DNA of 64,000 bases. It comes from Oribacterium sinus (GTDB lineage: Bacteria; Bacillota; Clostridia; Lachnospirales; Lachnospiraceae). The first letter of the stretch is position 1. Each line of letters opens with the position of its first letter. Made by a program: the position numbers and the translations under genes. The notes under the pieces were generated by a model. That model was given only the letters and a program-made list of their open reading frames with translations. It made no database searches and was not told the DNA's origin. The stretch covers positions 62,001 through 126,000 of the forward strand of contig NZ_JACHHH010000009.1 in assembly GCF_014202695.1 (NCBI RefSeq). The letters run 5' to 3'. Positions 42,201 to 51,488 of this stretch are shown here, piece by piece.

Positions 42201-44777
42201 ATGGCAGAGGGAAGAAGAGGAAGCATTGTAAAAACAATCGCCGGTGGAGGAATCGGTCTTCTTTCCCTTTATTTTTTTCTGCTGTTTTTTCGTGATTCGG
42301 GAAACCTGGAGCGTTTTTTAGAAGAGAAAACCCAAGTCGCTTTCCGGGAAATGCTTTGGCTTTTTGCCTATCTCTTCCTTTGTCTTATGGGCTTTTTTCT
42401 CAAAAGGAAAATGCAGAATGCCCCGGGGAAAGGGGTTTTTTTGAGAAGGGAAGCTTCCGGAGAAGCAATCAATAGAGCTTTTCTTAGCTATCTCTTTCTT
42501 CTCTTTATTTTACCAACGCTGGTCTTTGCCTATCTTCACCGTATGCTTTTGCCAATGCTTGTTTCCGGCTTATGGTTTTTTGTGCTTGCCCTTTTGTTTC
42601 GCTTTATTACCACGGGAAGACCTTTGCAAATATTTAAAGACTTTAAACGGTTTTTGGCCTTTTTAGAAAAGGACTTTCAGGAGGGGGCACTGTATCCCTT
42701 GGTCTTTGCCCTTCCCTTTTTTATCCTGCAAATGAACCGCAGCAATGTGGCATTGGATTATGACTCCCTTCGTTACGGACTTAGAAGCGCGTATGTCCTG
42801 TTTCCGGAGGGCTTTTTCTCTGCCCACGGGCAAATCAACAGCGTTTACAGCTATCCCAAGGGACTGGAGCTTTTAACCTATCCCTTAAATTATCTTCCGG
42901 GCTATGGCTTTCTTTTGTCCTTCAGCCTATGGACCTATCTGGCCTTGGCCTTGGTTTTTGGGCTACTGCTCTTTCATTTTCAGAAAAACAGAAAGAAGCT
43001 TTACCTTGGCATACTCTGTTTCTTTCTTTTATCGTCTGTGGGGAATATGTCCCTTACCATGAAAACGGATTTATTTACCCTTTTGCTTCAATTATCTGCT
43101 TTGTATTTCTTCCTAAAAAGAAAGAGATTGCAAAGCTGCTTCCTGCTCTTTTTCAGCTACAGCTTTAAACCTACGGCGGTGGTCTTCTCTACGCTACTGG
43201 GAATCGTTTTTCTCCTCACCATGCTTTTGGAGTTTTTAGGAAAGAGTAATACAAAAACAAATACGAAAGAAAATCTCAACATCAATGCGAATACCGGCAT
43301 AAATAGCAATACAAATCATAATACAATTCAGGCGAAGGGAGAGAAATGGACTTCGGAGCTTCCCTTTGTCCTTTTTTCTCTAGTTTATACAGGACTGATT
43401 ACCCTACGGACTTTCTTGATTACCGGGCTTCCCTTTTCCACCACCTTTACCGGCATTTTCAAGGCCATCGGCTTTCATGTAAACTGGCCCTTTAATCTGG
43501 ATGCCCATGTGGATTACAGCGGGGAGCTTTCGTTTTCGGAATCTGCCTTCTCCTTTTTCCGTAGACTCTTTTCTTTTCTTTTTTATCCTGTGGGAGAGGA
43601 TATGGAGCATGTGGCGATTGCCTGGAGCGGTGTGCTTTTTCCGCTGATTTTACTATTCGCTTTATGGCAGTGCTTTTCCATAGGAAGAAAATGCTTACCG
43701 GGAAAAAATAGCTTACCGGGAGGAAATAGCTTACTTGGAAGAAATAGTTCGTCGGGAAGAGAAGCCTTTCTTTGTAGGGGGAGCGATGACGCTTCTCCTT
43801 GGGATTACCTTCCCCTTAGCTTGTCCTTCCTTGTGATTATGGCATTTTCTTTATTAAGTTTTGTAATGCTTTGGCAGATTGACGGGAATTACTATATTTT
43901 ATGGGAAAGTCTGGCCTTGCTGCTATGCTTTAGCGGTGGAAATCTTCAGGAGAATAATCTTCAAGAGGAAAATGCTCAGAAGAATCTTCAAGAGGAGCGT
44001 CCTCAGGAAGAGAATGCTCAGAAGAATCTTCAAGAGGAGCGTCTTCAGGAAGAGAATGCTCAAAAAGGTCTTATGAAGACAAATACAGCCGGTTCCAAGG
44101 GCTTTATCCTTCTTTTAAAAGCCTTTTTCTTCTTTCCTTTCTACCTTGCGGCATTTCTTAGCACCATCACCACCAGCTGGGCGGGGGCGGTGGGCTTTAC
44201 TCCCATTGACTTAGCCAACAAGGGCTATTATGACCATGCTTTGGTGGAACTGGAAAATCAGGGCGAAAAAGGAAGTCTCCCGGCATTTTTGGAAATGACA
44301 AAAAATCCAAGGCACCATGTTTTGGCCTTTGCGGAGATGCCGGAATGCTATCGAATCCCCTGCAATGTGCAAAGCATTACGGACGTGGAGGGCTCCGGAG
44401 GAAGTCCGGGACTTTATGATTCCCCCCTCTATTTTGCCTGGTTCTTAAAATGGTCCAATACCGACTATGTGTATTTGGAGCAAAGCTTCCTGCATGATGA
44501 GAGAGAAGAGCGGGCCAGGGAGATGCTTCTGCAAATGGCGGAGGAAGGCATTTTCCAAAGTCCTATGCTGGTGGAGAAAAATAAAATTCTGCCGCTTGAT
44601 GGCGTAAAGGCATTTTCAGAATCCAATGGCGAAGGGGCGGAACAGCTTTTACTTTTACAGATTCGGAAAGAGCGTTTAGAATATCCTTGGGAAGAAAGGC
44701 CCTATCCGGAATTAAGTCCGGAAGAGCAGATGGAAAAAGACAGGATCATACAGTTGCTGTCGGAGTATTTGCAATAG
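42201..44777 (+). CDS. Large polytopic membrane protein, GT-C glycosyltransferase-like
   Basis: About 858 residues with more than ten hydrophobic segments, and a soluble C-terminal ~180 residues. An acidic motif early in the protein ('NVALDYDSLRYGLR') followed by Y-P-K-G and long hydrophobic helices resembles GT-C glycosyltransferases that use lipid-linked sugars, but no family is certain. Three loops carry low-complexity insertions: N/T-rich (43245-43335), G-x-N-S repeats (43685-43765) and a 42-bp tandem repeat encoding N-L-Q-E-E-R-.-Q-E-E-N-A-Q-K (about 43930-44070). ATG 42201 is preferred over 42162. It is the first of three similar large membrane proteins. Confidence 0.6.
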   Translation: MAEGRRGSIVKTIAGGGIGLLSLYFFLLFFRDSGNLERFLEEKTQVAFREMLWLFAYLFLCLMGFFLKRKMQNAPGKGVFLRREASGEAINRAFLSYLFLLFILPTLVFAYLHRMLLPMLVSGLWFFVLALLFRFITTGRPLQIFKDFKRFLAFLEKDFQEGALYPLVFALPFFILQMNRSNVALDYDSLRYGLRSAYVLFPEGFFSAHGQINSVYSYPKGLELLTYPLNYLPGYGFLLSFSLWTYLALALVFGLLLFHFQKNRKKLYLGILCFFLLSSVGNMSLTMKTDLFTLLLQLSALYFFLKRKRLQSCFLLFFSYSFKPTAVVFSTLLGIVFLLTMLLEFLGKSNTKTNTKENLNINANTGINSNTNHNTIQAKGEKWTSELPFVLFSLVYTGLITLRTFLITGLPFSTTFTGIFKAIGFHVNWPFNLDAHVDYSGELSFSESAFSFFRRLFSFLFYPVGEDMEHVAIAWSGVLFPLILLFALWQCFSIGRKCLPGKNSLPGGNSLLGRNSSSGREAFLCRGSDDASPWDYLPLSLSFLVIMAFSLLSFVMLWQIDGNYYILWESLALLLCFSGGNLQENNLQEENAQKNLQEERPQEENAQKNLQEERLQEENAQKGLMKTNTAGSKGFILLLKAFFFFPFYLAAFLSTITTSWAGAVGFTPIDLANKGYYDHALVELENQGEKGSLPAFLEMTKNPRHHVLAFAEMPECYRIPCNVQSITDVEGSGGSPGLYDSPLYFAWFLKWSNTDYVYLEQSFLHDEREERAREMLLQMAEEGIFQSPMLVEKNKILPLDGVKAFSESNGEGAEQLLLLQIRKERLEYPWEERPYPELSPEEQMEKDRIIQLLSEYLQ

Positions 44778-44829
44778 GGTTTCCGAAGGCATGAAAGCAG
44801 TAGTTGACAGTAGGATGAAAGTGGCAGCC

Positions 44830-44914
44830 TCGCTATATCTTTAGGGAATAAATCACTACGTTTGGAATATCGCGAAAACGTGACCGCGTTTCGCTATATC
44901 TATAGGGAATAAAT
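44830..44914 (+). repeat. Pair of 24-bp direct repeats between two membrane-protein genes
   Basis: TCGCTATATCTTTAGGGAAT.. at 44830-44853 recurs with one mismatch at 44891-44914, 61 bp apart. Between them an imperfect inverted repeat (ATATCGCGAAAACG / CGCGTTTCGCTATAT) surrounds GTGAC. It could be a duplicated regulator site in front of the second membrane-protein gene or a decayed repeat element. Confidence 0.6.
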
Positions 44915-44963
44915 AGCAGGTGGAGTGCATTACGAAATCCGCCAATAGAAAGGTAAGGAGTAA

Positions 44964-46808
44964 ATGAAACAAGAAGGAAATAAAGCTTTTATAAAAGGAA
45001 TACCGCTGGGAGGCTATTTGCTGGCCTTTCTCTTCCTATTGGGCTCTGCCTATTGGATTAACCGGCAGATTCACATCAAGGCCCTTTACATGGATGACCT
45101 GTATTTGTTTTCCTTTTTCCGGGAGCAAAACTTCTTTGAATTCAGCTTTCCAATTGGGCAGGCGGTACGTTTCCGCCCGGTGTATTGGGCGATTTCCTAT
45201 ATCGAAATGGCTTTAGTTGGGGCAGATCCCAACCGTTACTTGCATTTCAACATTTTCCTAAACAGCCTGCTGGCCTTTTTTCTCTTTTTCTTTTCTTTGA
45301 AAATGACGAAGAAGCGCATCCTTTCCTTGTCCTTAGGGGTTCTTTTTCTCTCTGCCCACTTTGCCTATTACCAGATTGGGCAGGCCATCGGCATTTTGGA
45401 AACCCTGGCTTTGGGCTTTGCCCTTTTCACTTTGTATTTTCTTTACCGACAAATCGACTGCCAGGAGAGGGTTTTTGGGAAAATGCTTTTCTTTTCTCAT
45501 CTGTTTTTCTTCCTCTTGATTTTCACCCATGAGCGATATGTGGCTCTACTGCCGTTATTTTATATTCCCCTCATTTTCAGAGGAAAACAGGCGGAGGTAA
45601 ATACTGCTGTCGGGGTGCAGAATATAGGGCTAAAAGAAGCGGAAGAATCGGAAAATGCGAAAGCTTTAGATGGTGCGAAAGCTGCAGATTATGCAAAAGC
45701 TTCGGAGTCCGCTTTGTCAGGGATTGCTGCCGTGGGAAAGCAGTATATTGTAGTGGAGCAGGGCGAAAGTGAAAGTACAAGTGTAAATACCGGCGCAAGT
45801 ACAAGTGCATATATAAGTGCGAGTACAGGTGCATATACAAATGTAAGTGAAAGTGTAAATGCAAGTGCAAGTGCAAATGTAAGCGCAAGTGCAAGGAAAC
45901 AGAATCATCCGGAGAGCAAAGCCCTGAAAAGACCGAAGATTCTTCCCTTCTTCCTGCCTTTTGTGCAAGCCTTTTTGTTCTTTATCATTCGAAGCTTGGC
46001 TATCGGTTCTTTCGTGCCGAAGGGAACGGGAGGAACGGAGGTACAGGACGGCTTTTCTCTGACGAAAGCTCTGTCCCATGCCTTTTCTCAGGTATTCTAT
46101 ATTTTTGGCATTCAGGCGGGGCCGGATTACCTAGCTGGAATTTCCTGGGAAGAAGTAGGCAGAAAGCATCGCTATGTCATTTACGCTTCCATTGCAGTTT
46201 TAGCCTTTAGCATTCTTTTGGCTTTGCTTTTTGCCATTCTCAAGGGAAAGCTGAAAAAAGAGTTTTTTGGAAAAAATATTTTGTTCTTATGCTTTATTGC
46301 CCTTTGCATCGGTTGTTCTTCCATCACGATTCGCGTGGAAATGCGGTGGGTTTATGTTAGCTTTGCGGCTTCTCTTTTGTATTTTGCCTATCTTTTGGGA
46401 AATACCGGTATGCCGATTCCCACATTTTTTGCCCTGCTCTTCGTTTGCCTGCGCTTCCCTGCGGAAATGAAATATCGTGAGTCTTTCCCCAGAATTTACT
46501 TTTGGGAGGATCAGGACCGGATGAACTCCTTGGCTGAGCAGACCATAGGGAAGTATGGTCGAGATTATGTTTTGGGAAAACAAGTTTATATTCTGGAAAA
46601 TAACTTCAAGATGAGTAAGTTCTACGGAGATACCTTCTTTCAGGTCTTTGATCCGGAAATGTCCGGACAGGGTACGAAGATTCATTTCATCAAGGACTTT
46701 AGGGAACTTCCGTCGGAAGCGAATTCCTACAACAGCCTTGTTTTAAAGGAAGTTCCGGAGGAAAGAGCCTATAGGGACATTACCCAGGAGGTATTTCCCA
46801 ACCTCTGA
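44964..46808 (+). CDS. Polytopic membrane protein, GT-C-like, with serine/alanine repeat insertion
   Basis: A 614-residue protein with about ten hydrophobic segments. Near the start, 'ALYMDDLYLFSFFREQ' and 'RFRPVYWAISYIEMALVGADPNRYLHFNIFLNSLLAF' resemble the acidic first loop and R-P motif of GT-C enzymes (for example O-antigen or Dolichyl-type transferases). A ~100-residue insertion (about 205-312) is made of K-A-x-D-x-A-K and then S-A-S-A/N-V-S repeats, coded by a near-hexameric AGTGCA repeat (about 45765-45897). AAGGAG precedes the ATG. Partner genes on both sides have the same character. Confidence 0.6.
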   Translation: MKQEGNKAFIKGIPLGGYLLAFLFLLGSAYWINRQIHIKALYMDDLYLFSFFREQNFFEFSFPIGQAVRFRPVYWAISYIEMALVGADPNRYLHFNIFLNSLLAFFLFFFSLKMTKKRILSLSLGVLFLSAHFAYYQIGQAIGILETLALGFALFTLYFLYRQIDCQERVFGKMLFFSHLFFFLLIFTHERYVALLPLFYIPLIFRGKQAEVNTAVGVQNIGLKEAEESENAKALDGAKAADYAKASESALSGIAAVGKQYIVVEQGESESTSVNTGASTSAYISASTGAYTNVSESVNASASANVSASARKQNHPESKALKRPKILPFFLPFVQAFLFFIIRSLAIGSFVPKGTGGTEVQDGFSLTKALSHAFSQVFYIFGIQAGPDYLAGISWEEVGRKHRYVIYASIAVLAFSILLALLFAILKGKLKKEFFGKNILFLCFIALCIGCSSITIRVEMRWVYVSFAASLLYFAYLLGNTGMPIPTFFALLFVCLRFPAEMKYRESFPRIYFWEDQDRMNSLAEQTIGKYGRDYVLGKQVYILENNFKMSKFYGDTFFQVFDPEMSGQGTKIHFIKDFRELPSEANSYNSLVLKEVPEERAYRDITQEVFPNL

Positions 46809-47019
46809 TATTAAAAGATTCTCCGGATCGGAGAAAAGAGTAATCTGATTTTTGAAATGTAGAAGTGAAAATAGATTTGCTTCTATGCTTCGAAAGCAGA
46901 AAAATTAGAGCAGTTTGGCCAATAGCATAAATTTGTTCTAAAACTGTATTTATGAAAAATGGGGTTGCGCCAAAGGACTATATAAAAGCTAATACATAGC
47001 GGAGAAAGGGAGGGAAAGC

Positions 47020-48846
47020 ATGGCAGAGCATGAGGGACAAAACAGAAATATACCGGTGGCCGGGTCAGAAGTTTCTACGGCACCGACTGCAGGCGTAAAA
47101 GCTTTCGGAGAGCAAGCTTTTGATGTGAAAAGTTCCGGCGAAGAAGCTTCCGGAGAGCGGGTTCCCTTAGGGCAAGGTTTTGGGGCATCGGCTTCGGGCA
47201 AGCATCTGTTTTCCAAGGGGAAAGAAGGGAAGCTCCCCATTGCTTCATTGCTCCTTTCTTTCCTTATGGCCCTTGTCATTCTCTTTTATGTTCTTCTAAG
47301 TACTACGGATGTTTTGTATTCCGACTATATCCGGCTGGTAAATTCTTACTTGGGAAAGCCCTTTCAGCTTGGAGATTTACTGCAAAAGGATATTTTAACC
47401 AGAATTCCCTTGACCTATTTTTTTAGGGAAATAAACCGTTATTCTTTTGGCTATACCCTGATTTTTGACCGGGTACTTGGGGTACTGGGACTATTCTTAG
47501 CCAGCAAACCCTTACTGCTTTTTATGAGAAAAAAGCAGCTGCCCTTTTTGCAGCAGCTTCTGTTTTTGATTCTTTTTTACAGCTTAAATAAGTGGGAAAT
47601 GCTTTTAAATGGCTCAGGTTATATTCATTTTCTGGCCTTTTCAGCATTTTATGACTATTTCTATGCTTTGGATCAGGCCTTCAGCAAGAAAAGCTCCTTG
47701 CTTCTTCTATCGATTTATCCGCCATTTATTTTACTGGTGGCAGGCCCCTACTGCTTGGCGGTATTCCTTTCCTGCTTTGCTCTGTTCTTCTTCCTGGCTT
47801 TGGGGAAGAAGCTTTGGGATATCAAGGGGACGATTCTTCTCCTGATTTCCAACGGACTTTGCCTTTTTCTATATCTTCTCAGCAATCACTATGCGGTGTA
47901 TGAATATGCCGGGGCGGAAAGCATTTCCCTAAAAGAGGTACTACAAAATCATCTGCTTTTTGTGGTGAAATTTATCTTTTACGGCTTTTCCTCCATGCTT
48001 ATTTCCGGGGAAAATCTGGAGAAGCTTCTTAGAGACGGAGCGATACAGGGAAAAGGGATCGTTTTGATTGGCGCATTTGTGCTTTTCTTTTATATTTTTA
48101 TGACCCTCTTGTATCTTTGGAGGTTTTTTGCATCTTCTAAAATTCCGGGAAACAGGAGTTTTGCTAGAAAAAGCAAGGAAGACTTTTCTTCAGAGCAGGG
48201 GCAAGAAGAGGCGAAAAATCGGATAGGAAAAAATGCTATGGCAGCAGAAAATAGTGGAGAGATTTTCTACTTTGGCTTGTTGCCCGGATTATTGCTTCTT
48301 CACGGCTTAGCCAGTCATGCCCTGGTTTTCCTTACCCGCTATATGTTTTTAAAGGAAAGCTATGCTTTTCAAAGCCGTTATGCCCTGCAATATCAAAGTG
48401 CTTTGCTGGGAGCATTTTTGCTCTTGTTCTTATGGAAGAATGAGAAGAGATTTAGTTCGGGACAGGAATTAAGAACAGAACAGAAATCTCAAACAAAACA
48501 GGCATCAAGAATAGAACAGAAAATAGGCGTAGACCGGAAAATGGAAATCGGAGAGCAGATAAGGATTGATCGGAGACAAAAAACAGCGCAGGGCAGATTT
48601 GCTTTTTGCCTCCTGATTAGCGGAATCTTCCTTTTGGGAACCCTTTGGACAGACAGCAGTGAATGGGGAAAATCCATGTATAGACGGGAACATTATGAGC
48701 GTATGTGGATGTATTCCCATGACCTTTCTGCTTATTCCGATAAGGAACTGGAAGATGTTTTTGAGTATCGTCATGGGGGAGAACGAATTCGGAAGGCCTT
48801 TGCCATCTGGGAGCAGGTGAAAAAGGACTGGAGAGATAGATCTTGA
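47020..48846 (+). CDS. Polytopic membrane protein, GT-C-like, with repeat-bearing loop
   Basis: A 608-residue protein. The ~75-residue N-terminal region is hydrophilic and Ala/Gly/Ser-rich with quasi-repeats (A-F-G-E-Q-A-F / S-G-E-E-A-S-G-E-R); about ten hydrophobic segments follow, starting 'LLLSFLMALVILFYVLL'. The loop after the first segment, 'VLYSDYIRLVNSYLGKPF', has the acidic residue typical of GT-C enzymes. A basic, Gln-rich repeat region (about 485-530, E-Q-K-x-x-x-K-Q / I-E-Q-K) lies before the last helix. GGAGGG precedes the ATG. Confidence 0.6.
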   Translation: MAEHEGQNRNIPVAGSEVSTAPTAGVKAFGEQAFDVKSSGEEASGERVPLGQGFGASASGKHLFSKGKEGKLPIASLLLSFLMALVILFYVLLSTTDVLYSDYIRLVNSYLGKPFQLGDLLQKDILTRIPLTYFFREINRYSFGYTLIFDRVLGVLGLFLASKPLLLFMRKKQLPFLQQLLFLILFYSLNKWEMLLNGSGYIHFLAFSAFYDYFYALDQAFSKKSSLLLLSIYPPFILLVAGPYCLAVFLSCFALFFFLALGKKLWDIKGTILLLISNGLCLFLYLLSNHYAVYEYAGAESISLKEVLQNHLLFVVKFIFYGFSSMLISGENLEKLLRDGAIQGKGIVLIGAFVLFFYIFMTLLYLWRFFASSKIPGNRSFARKSKEDFSSEQGQEEAKNRIGKNAMAAENSGEIFYFGLLPGLLLLHGLASHALVFLTRYMFLKESYAFQSRYALQYQSALLGAFLLLFLWKNEKRFSSGQELRTEQKSQTKQASRIEQKIGVDRKMEIGEQIRIDRRQKTAQGRFAFCLLISGIFLLGTLWTDSSEWGKSMYRREHYERMWMYSHDLSAYSDKELEDVFEYRHGGERIRKAFAIWEQVKKDWRDRS

Positions 48847-49090
48847 GCAAAGTAATAATTTGCTTCAACATCAAACAAATAGAAAATAGAGGACATTGGA
48901 AAATGGCTGTTAGAAATTTATATACCGTCAAGTATCGTAAACATGCTGGTGTCAATTCTGAAGCTTTATTCAAACTGCCGTGTATATGAAAGCAAAGTGC
49001 AGAGTTTAATACAATTCAGCGATTGCCTCTCTGCCTGAAAATCAAGATAAATGGAATTTGCAGACGGGGACTGCAAAATTGGAGGATAAG

Positions 49091-50128
49091 ATGGAGTTAC
49101 AGGAAAGTACTCAAATCCAACTCATAACGGATATCAAGGATAAGATTAAAGCCGCGCAATACAGGGCTTTGCTGAATGTGAATGAGCAGTTAATCAGGTT
49201 GTATTGAGATATCGGAAATGATTTGAACAAGAATACAGCATATGGAAACAAGTTTATTGATACATTGGCACAGGAGATTAAACTGGCTTTTCCAGAGGCA
49301 AAGGGCTATTCAGCGAGAAACCTCCGGTATATGAAGCGTTTTGCTAGAGAGATAACGGATCAGAACTTTTTGCAGACGGTGTCTGCAAAATTGCCGTGGT
49401 CTCATAATCTTGTGCTGATTGAAAAATTGAAAACTATGGAGTCCCGATACTGGTATGGAGTGAAGGCGATTGAGAATGGATGGTCAGTTGCAGTATTAGA
49501 ACATCAGATTGCTACGGGATTGATTGACCGTGAGCAAGGAGGAAAACTTTAAAATTTTGAGAAACTTCTTCCGGAGGTACAAAGCGAACTAGCGATACAG
49601 ACCATGAAAGACCCATACATTTTTGATTTCGTTGAGTTTGACGAAAAGATGAAGGAACGCCAGATAGAGGATGAGCTTGTAAAGAACATTACAAATTTTC
49701 TTCTGGAAATGGGCAAGGGCTTTGCTTATATGGGGCATCAGTATCCATTGACACTCGGCAAAGATGAGTTTGCACTTGATATCCTGTTCTACAATACAGT
49801 CCTACATTGCTATGTGGTTGTAGATCTCAAAACAAAGAAATTTATTCCAGAATATGCGGGGAAGATGAATTTCTACCTATCTCTTGTTGATGAGAAGCTG
49901 AAAACAGAGATTGATAATCCTTCAATAGGCCTTATACTGTGCCGGGACAAGAACAGGACTGTAGCTGAATTTGCATTAAAAGATATGGTAAAGCCTATAG
50001 GTGTGTCGGAATATCGCTTTACACAGGAACTGCCGGATGAGATTCGAGAAGCCTTTCCAGAGGCGGAAAAATGGGCGGAGCATATAGTAATTGAGACGGC
50101 AGATGTAACGGGAAGAAATGAAAACTGA
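49091..50128 (+). pseudogene. DUF1016/YhcG-type PD-(D/E)XK nuclease, broken by two in-frame stops
   Basis: All parts are in one frame from ATG 49091 (GGAGG upstream): the N-terminal DUF1016_N part, then a TGA at 49205-49207 where the family has Trp (L-Y-W-x-I-G), more family sequence ('GYSARNLRYMKRFA', 'PWSHNLVLIEKL'), a TAA at 49550-49552, and the C-terminal nuclease domain ('FDFVEFDEKMKER', 'LDILFYNTVLHCYVVVDLKTKKF'). Both are single-base changes and everything else is well preserved, so decay is recent. Intact relatives stand next to restriction-modification genes. Confidence 0.88.
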
Positions 50129-50308
50129 ACTCAAGCAGACCGGCAAAGCTCAGCGAGAAGCTGAAAAGTTCCCGACCATCGGAATCAAATCCGAAAATCG
50201 GGAGCTTGCTTTATGTGCAGAATTATACTCGGATTTCCGTACCGTCCTTAATGGTGAAGCGGATATTGTCCTGTATTAGCCCTGCGACGATGTTCAGCTC
50301 ATCAACTC
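50129..50308. other. Short stretch between two pseudogenes
   Basis: A 53-codon frame (50118-50279) overlaps the DUF1016 stop codon and begins M-K-T-E-L-K-Q-T-G-K. It has no ribosome site beyond GGAAG and no family I recognise, so it is probably a remnant from the same accessory region. Confidence 0.3.
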
Positions 50309-50857
50309 GTCATTGAGAGGGATAAGATCACAACAGAAAATGCTAACCTTGCGCACGGGCACGGAAACCTGCATCTGAAAACATTCAGGCCATTTGCAAA
50401 GAATCCGCCGATAGCAAAGGTTTTCCGAGAGATTGGACTTGCTGATGAGCTTGGAAGTGGTATGAGAAACAGCTATAAATACACGAAGATGTATTCCGGC
50501 GGAGAGCCTATATTTACAGAAGCTGATGTCTTTACAACTATTATTCCTCTATCTGAAGCTGCAACAGCTATGGTCGGGCCGTCTATAGATCTTGCTTCCA
50601 GGGAACAAGATAAGGAGCAAGTAAAGGAACAAGATAAGGAGCAAGTCACGATACAAGATCTTATTCAATTTTGCTCTGTTCCTCGCAGTCGGAAAGAAAT
50701 GCAAGAATTTATGGGGCTGGTTGGTAGAAGAAACTTTTCGGAAAAATATATCAAGCCTTTACTTAGCGCAGGAAAAATAGAAATGACGGTACCCGATAAG
50801 CCAAACAGTAGGAACCAAAAATATCAAAAAGTGAATAGTGAAGGAATAATTTCCTAA
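50309..50857 (+). pseudogene. 3' remnant of an AlbA/Schlafen-type ATP-binding protein
   Basis: The reading frame from about 50309 carries the C-terminal part of COG2865-type proteins: 'VIERDKITTENANL', 'FRPFAKNPPIAKVFREIGLADELGSGMRN' and 'YSGGEPIFTEADVFTTIIPL', then a winged-helix tail. The first ~300 residues (AlbA domain and ATPase core) are missing and there is no proper start. A small repeat (K-E-Q-x-K-E-Q-D) expands the linker. A complete relative is encoded at 58200-59543. Confidence 0.75.
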
Positions 50858-50953
50858 GGATGGGCATATGGAAACAGTCCGGTTAGCAGTAACTTAGTTC
50901 CTACCCTGCATTGACAGAAAACTGCAGGATAGGTAAAATAAGAGAGTTCCATT

Positions 50954-51025
50954 GTTCCCTTAGTTAAATGGATATAACAAGCGCCTCCTAAGCACTAGTT
51001 GTGAGTTCGATTCTCGCAGGGAACA
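50954..51025 (+). tRNA. tRNA-Arg (anticodon CCU)
   Basis: A complete cloverleaf can be folded: acceptor GTTCCCT/AGGGAAC (perfect), D stem GTTA/TAAC, anticodon loop CTCCTAA giving anticodon CCT, and T stem GTGAG/CTCGC around TTCGATT. The anticodon stem AGCGC/GCACT has one mismatch. CCA is not encoded. A terminator-like hairpin follows at 51032-51077. Its 3' half is duplicated at 53604. Confidence 0.9.
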
Positions 51026-51140
51026 TTCGTTATTGCAGCAATGATTAGAGAGATTCGTTGCTGCAATTTTTGTTTTTAAAACGGAATGTGTAGGCGTGTA
51101 ATGGCGTACAAGCATGTAAAAAAGAATGCGAAGAGCTATG
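50990..51140 (+). repeat. Direct repeat 1 (att-like), at the tRNA-Arg 3' half
   Basis: 50990-51071 is 82 bp covering the tRNA 3' half and its terminator, and recurs at 53604-53685 with three mismatches. A further 23-bp block (51118-51140, ending GCGAAGAGCTATG) recurs at 53752-53774 at the start of the DUF1722 gene. The pattern is that of an integration at a tRNA gene that re-created its 3' end. Confidence 0.8.
51032..51077 (+). terminator. Terminator of tRNA-Arg
   Basis: ATTGCAGCAA (51032-51041) pairs perfectly with TTGCTGCAAT (51058-51067), followed by TTTTGTTTTT. The same hairpin is present in the second repeat copy. Confidence 0.75.
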
Positions 51141-51180
51141 CTGCCAATATAAAAGTAGACATTCAAAAGTAGACATTGAT

Positions 51181-51414
51181 GAAACAAAAGTAGATATTGA
51201 TATTTCAGAGTCCATTGCTAATAAGTTAAAGGATACATCAACGAAAACAATAGATCATGTGCTTGCTTTATATAATACATTTGCTACTGTTTAATATTTT
51301 GGAAGAAGTGATGTTGTATCAATTATAAAGCTGAAAGATTCCGGTGCATCGAAGTTCTTATCAAAGCTATTGGAACTGGCGGTCATTGAGCCGACTTCTT
51401 GCATATACCATTAG
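51181..51414 (+). pseudogene. C-terminal remnant of a Fic- or AlbA-type protein
   Basis: One frame reads 'ESIANKLKDTSTKTIDHVLALYNTFATV', a TAA at 51292-51294, then 'YFGRSDVVSIIKLKDSGASKFLSKLLELAVIEP', which is a winged-helix motif found at the ends of Fic-family and AlbA-type proteins. No start and no upstream domain are present. Confidence 0.45.
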
Positions 51415-51488
51415 CAGACAGTATAATAAGTACACCGAAGCGGTTTCAAGAAATGAAAAATCTTCAACTTTTGAAAGCGGGTGACGAT

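Noticed and set aside
49205-49207. TGA at a Trp position in the DUF1016 gene, as if TGA coded Trp
   Set aside because: A second stop (TAA) lies in the same frame, and other genes in the window use TGA as a normal stop, so decay explains it.
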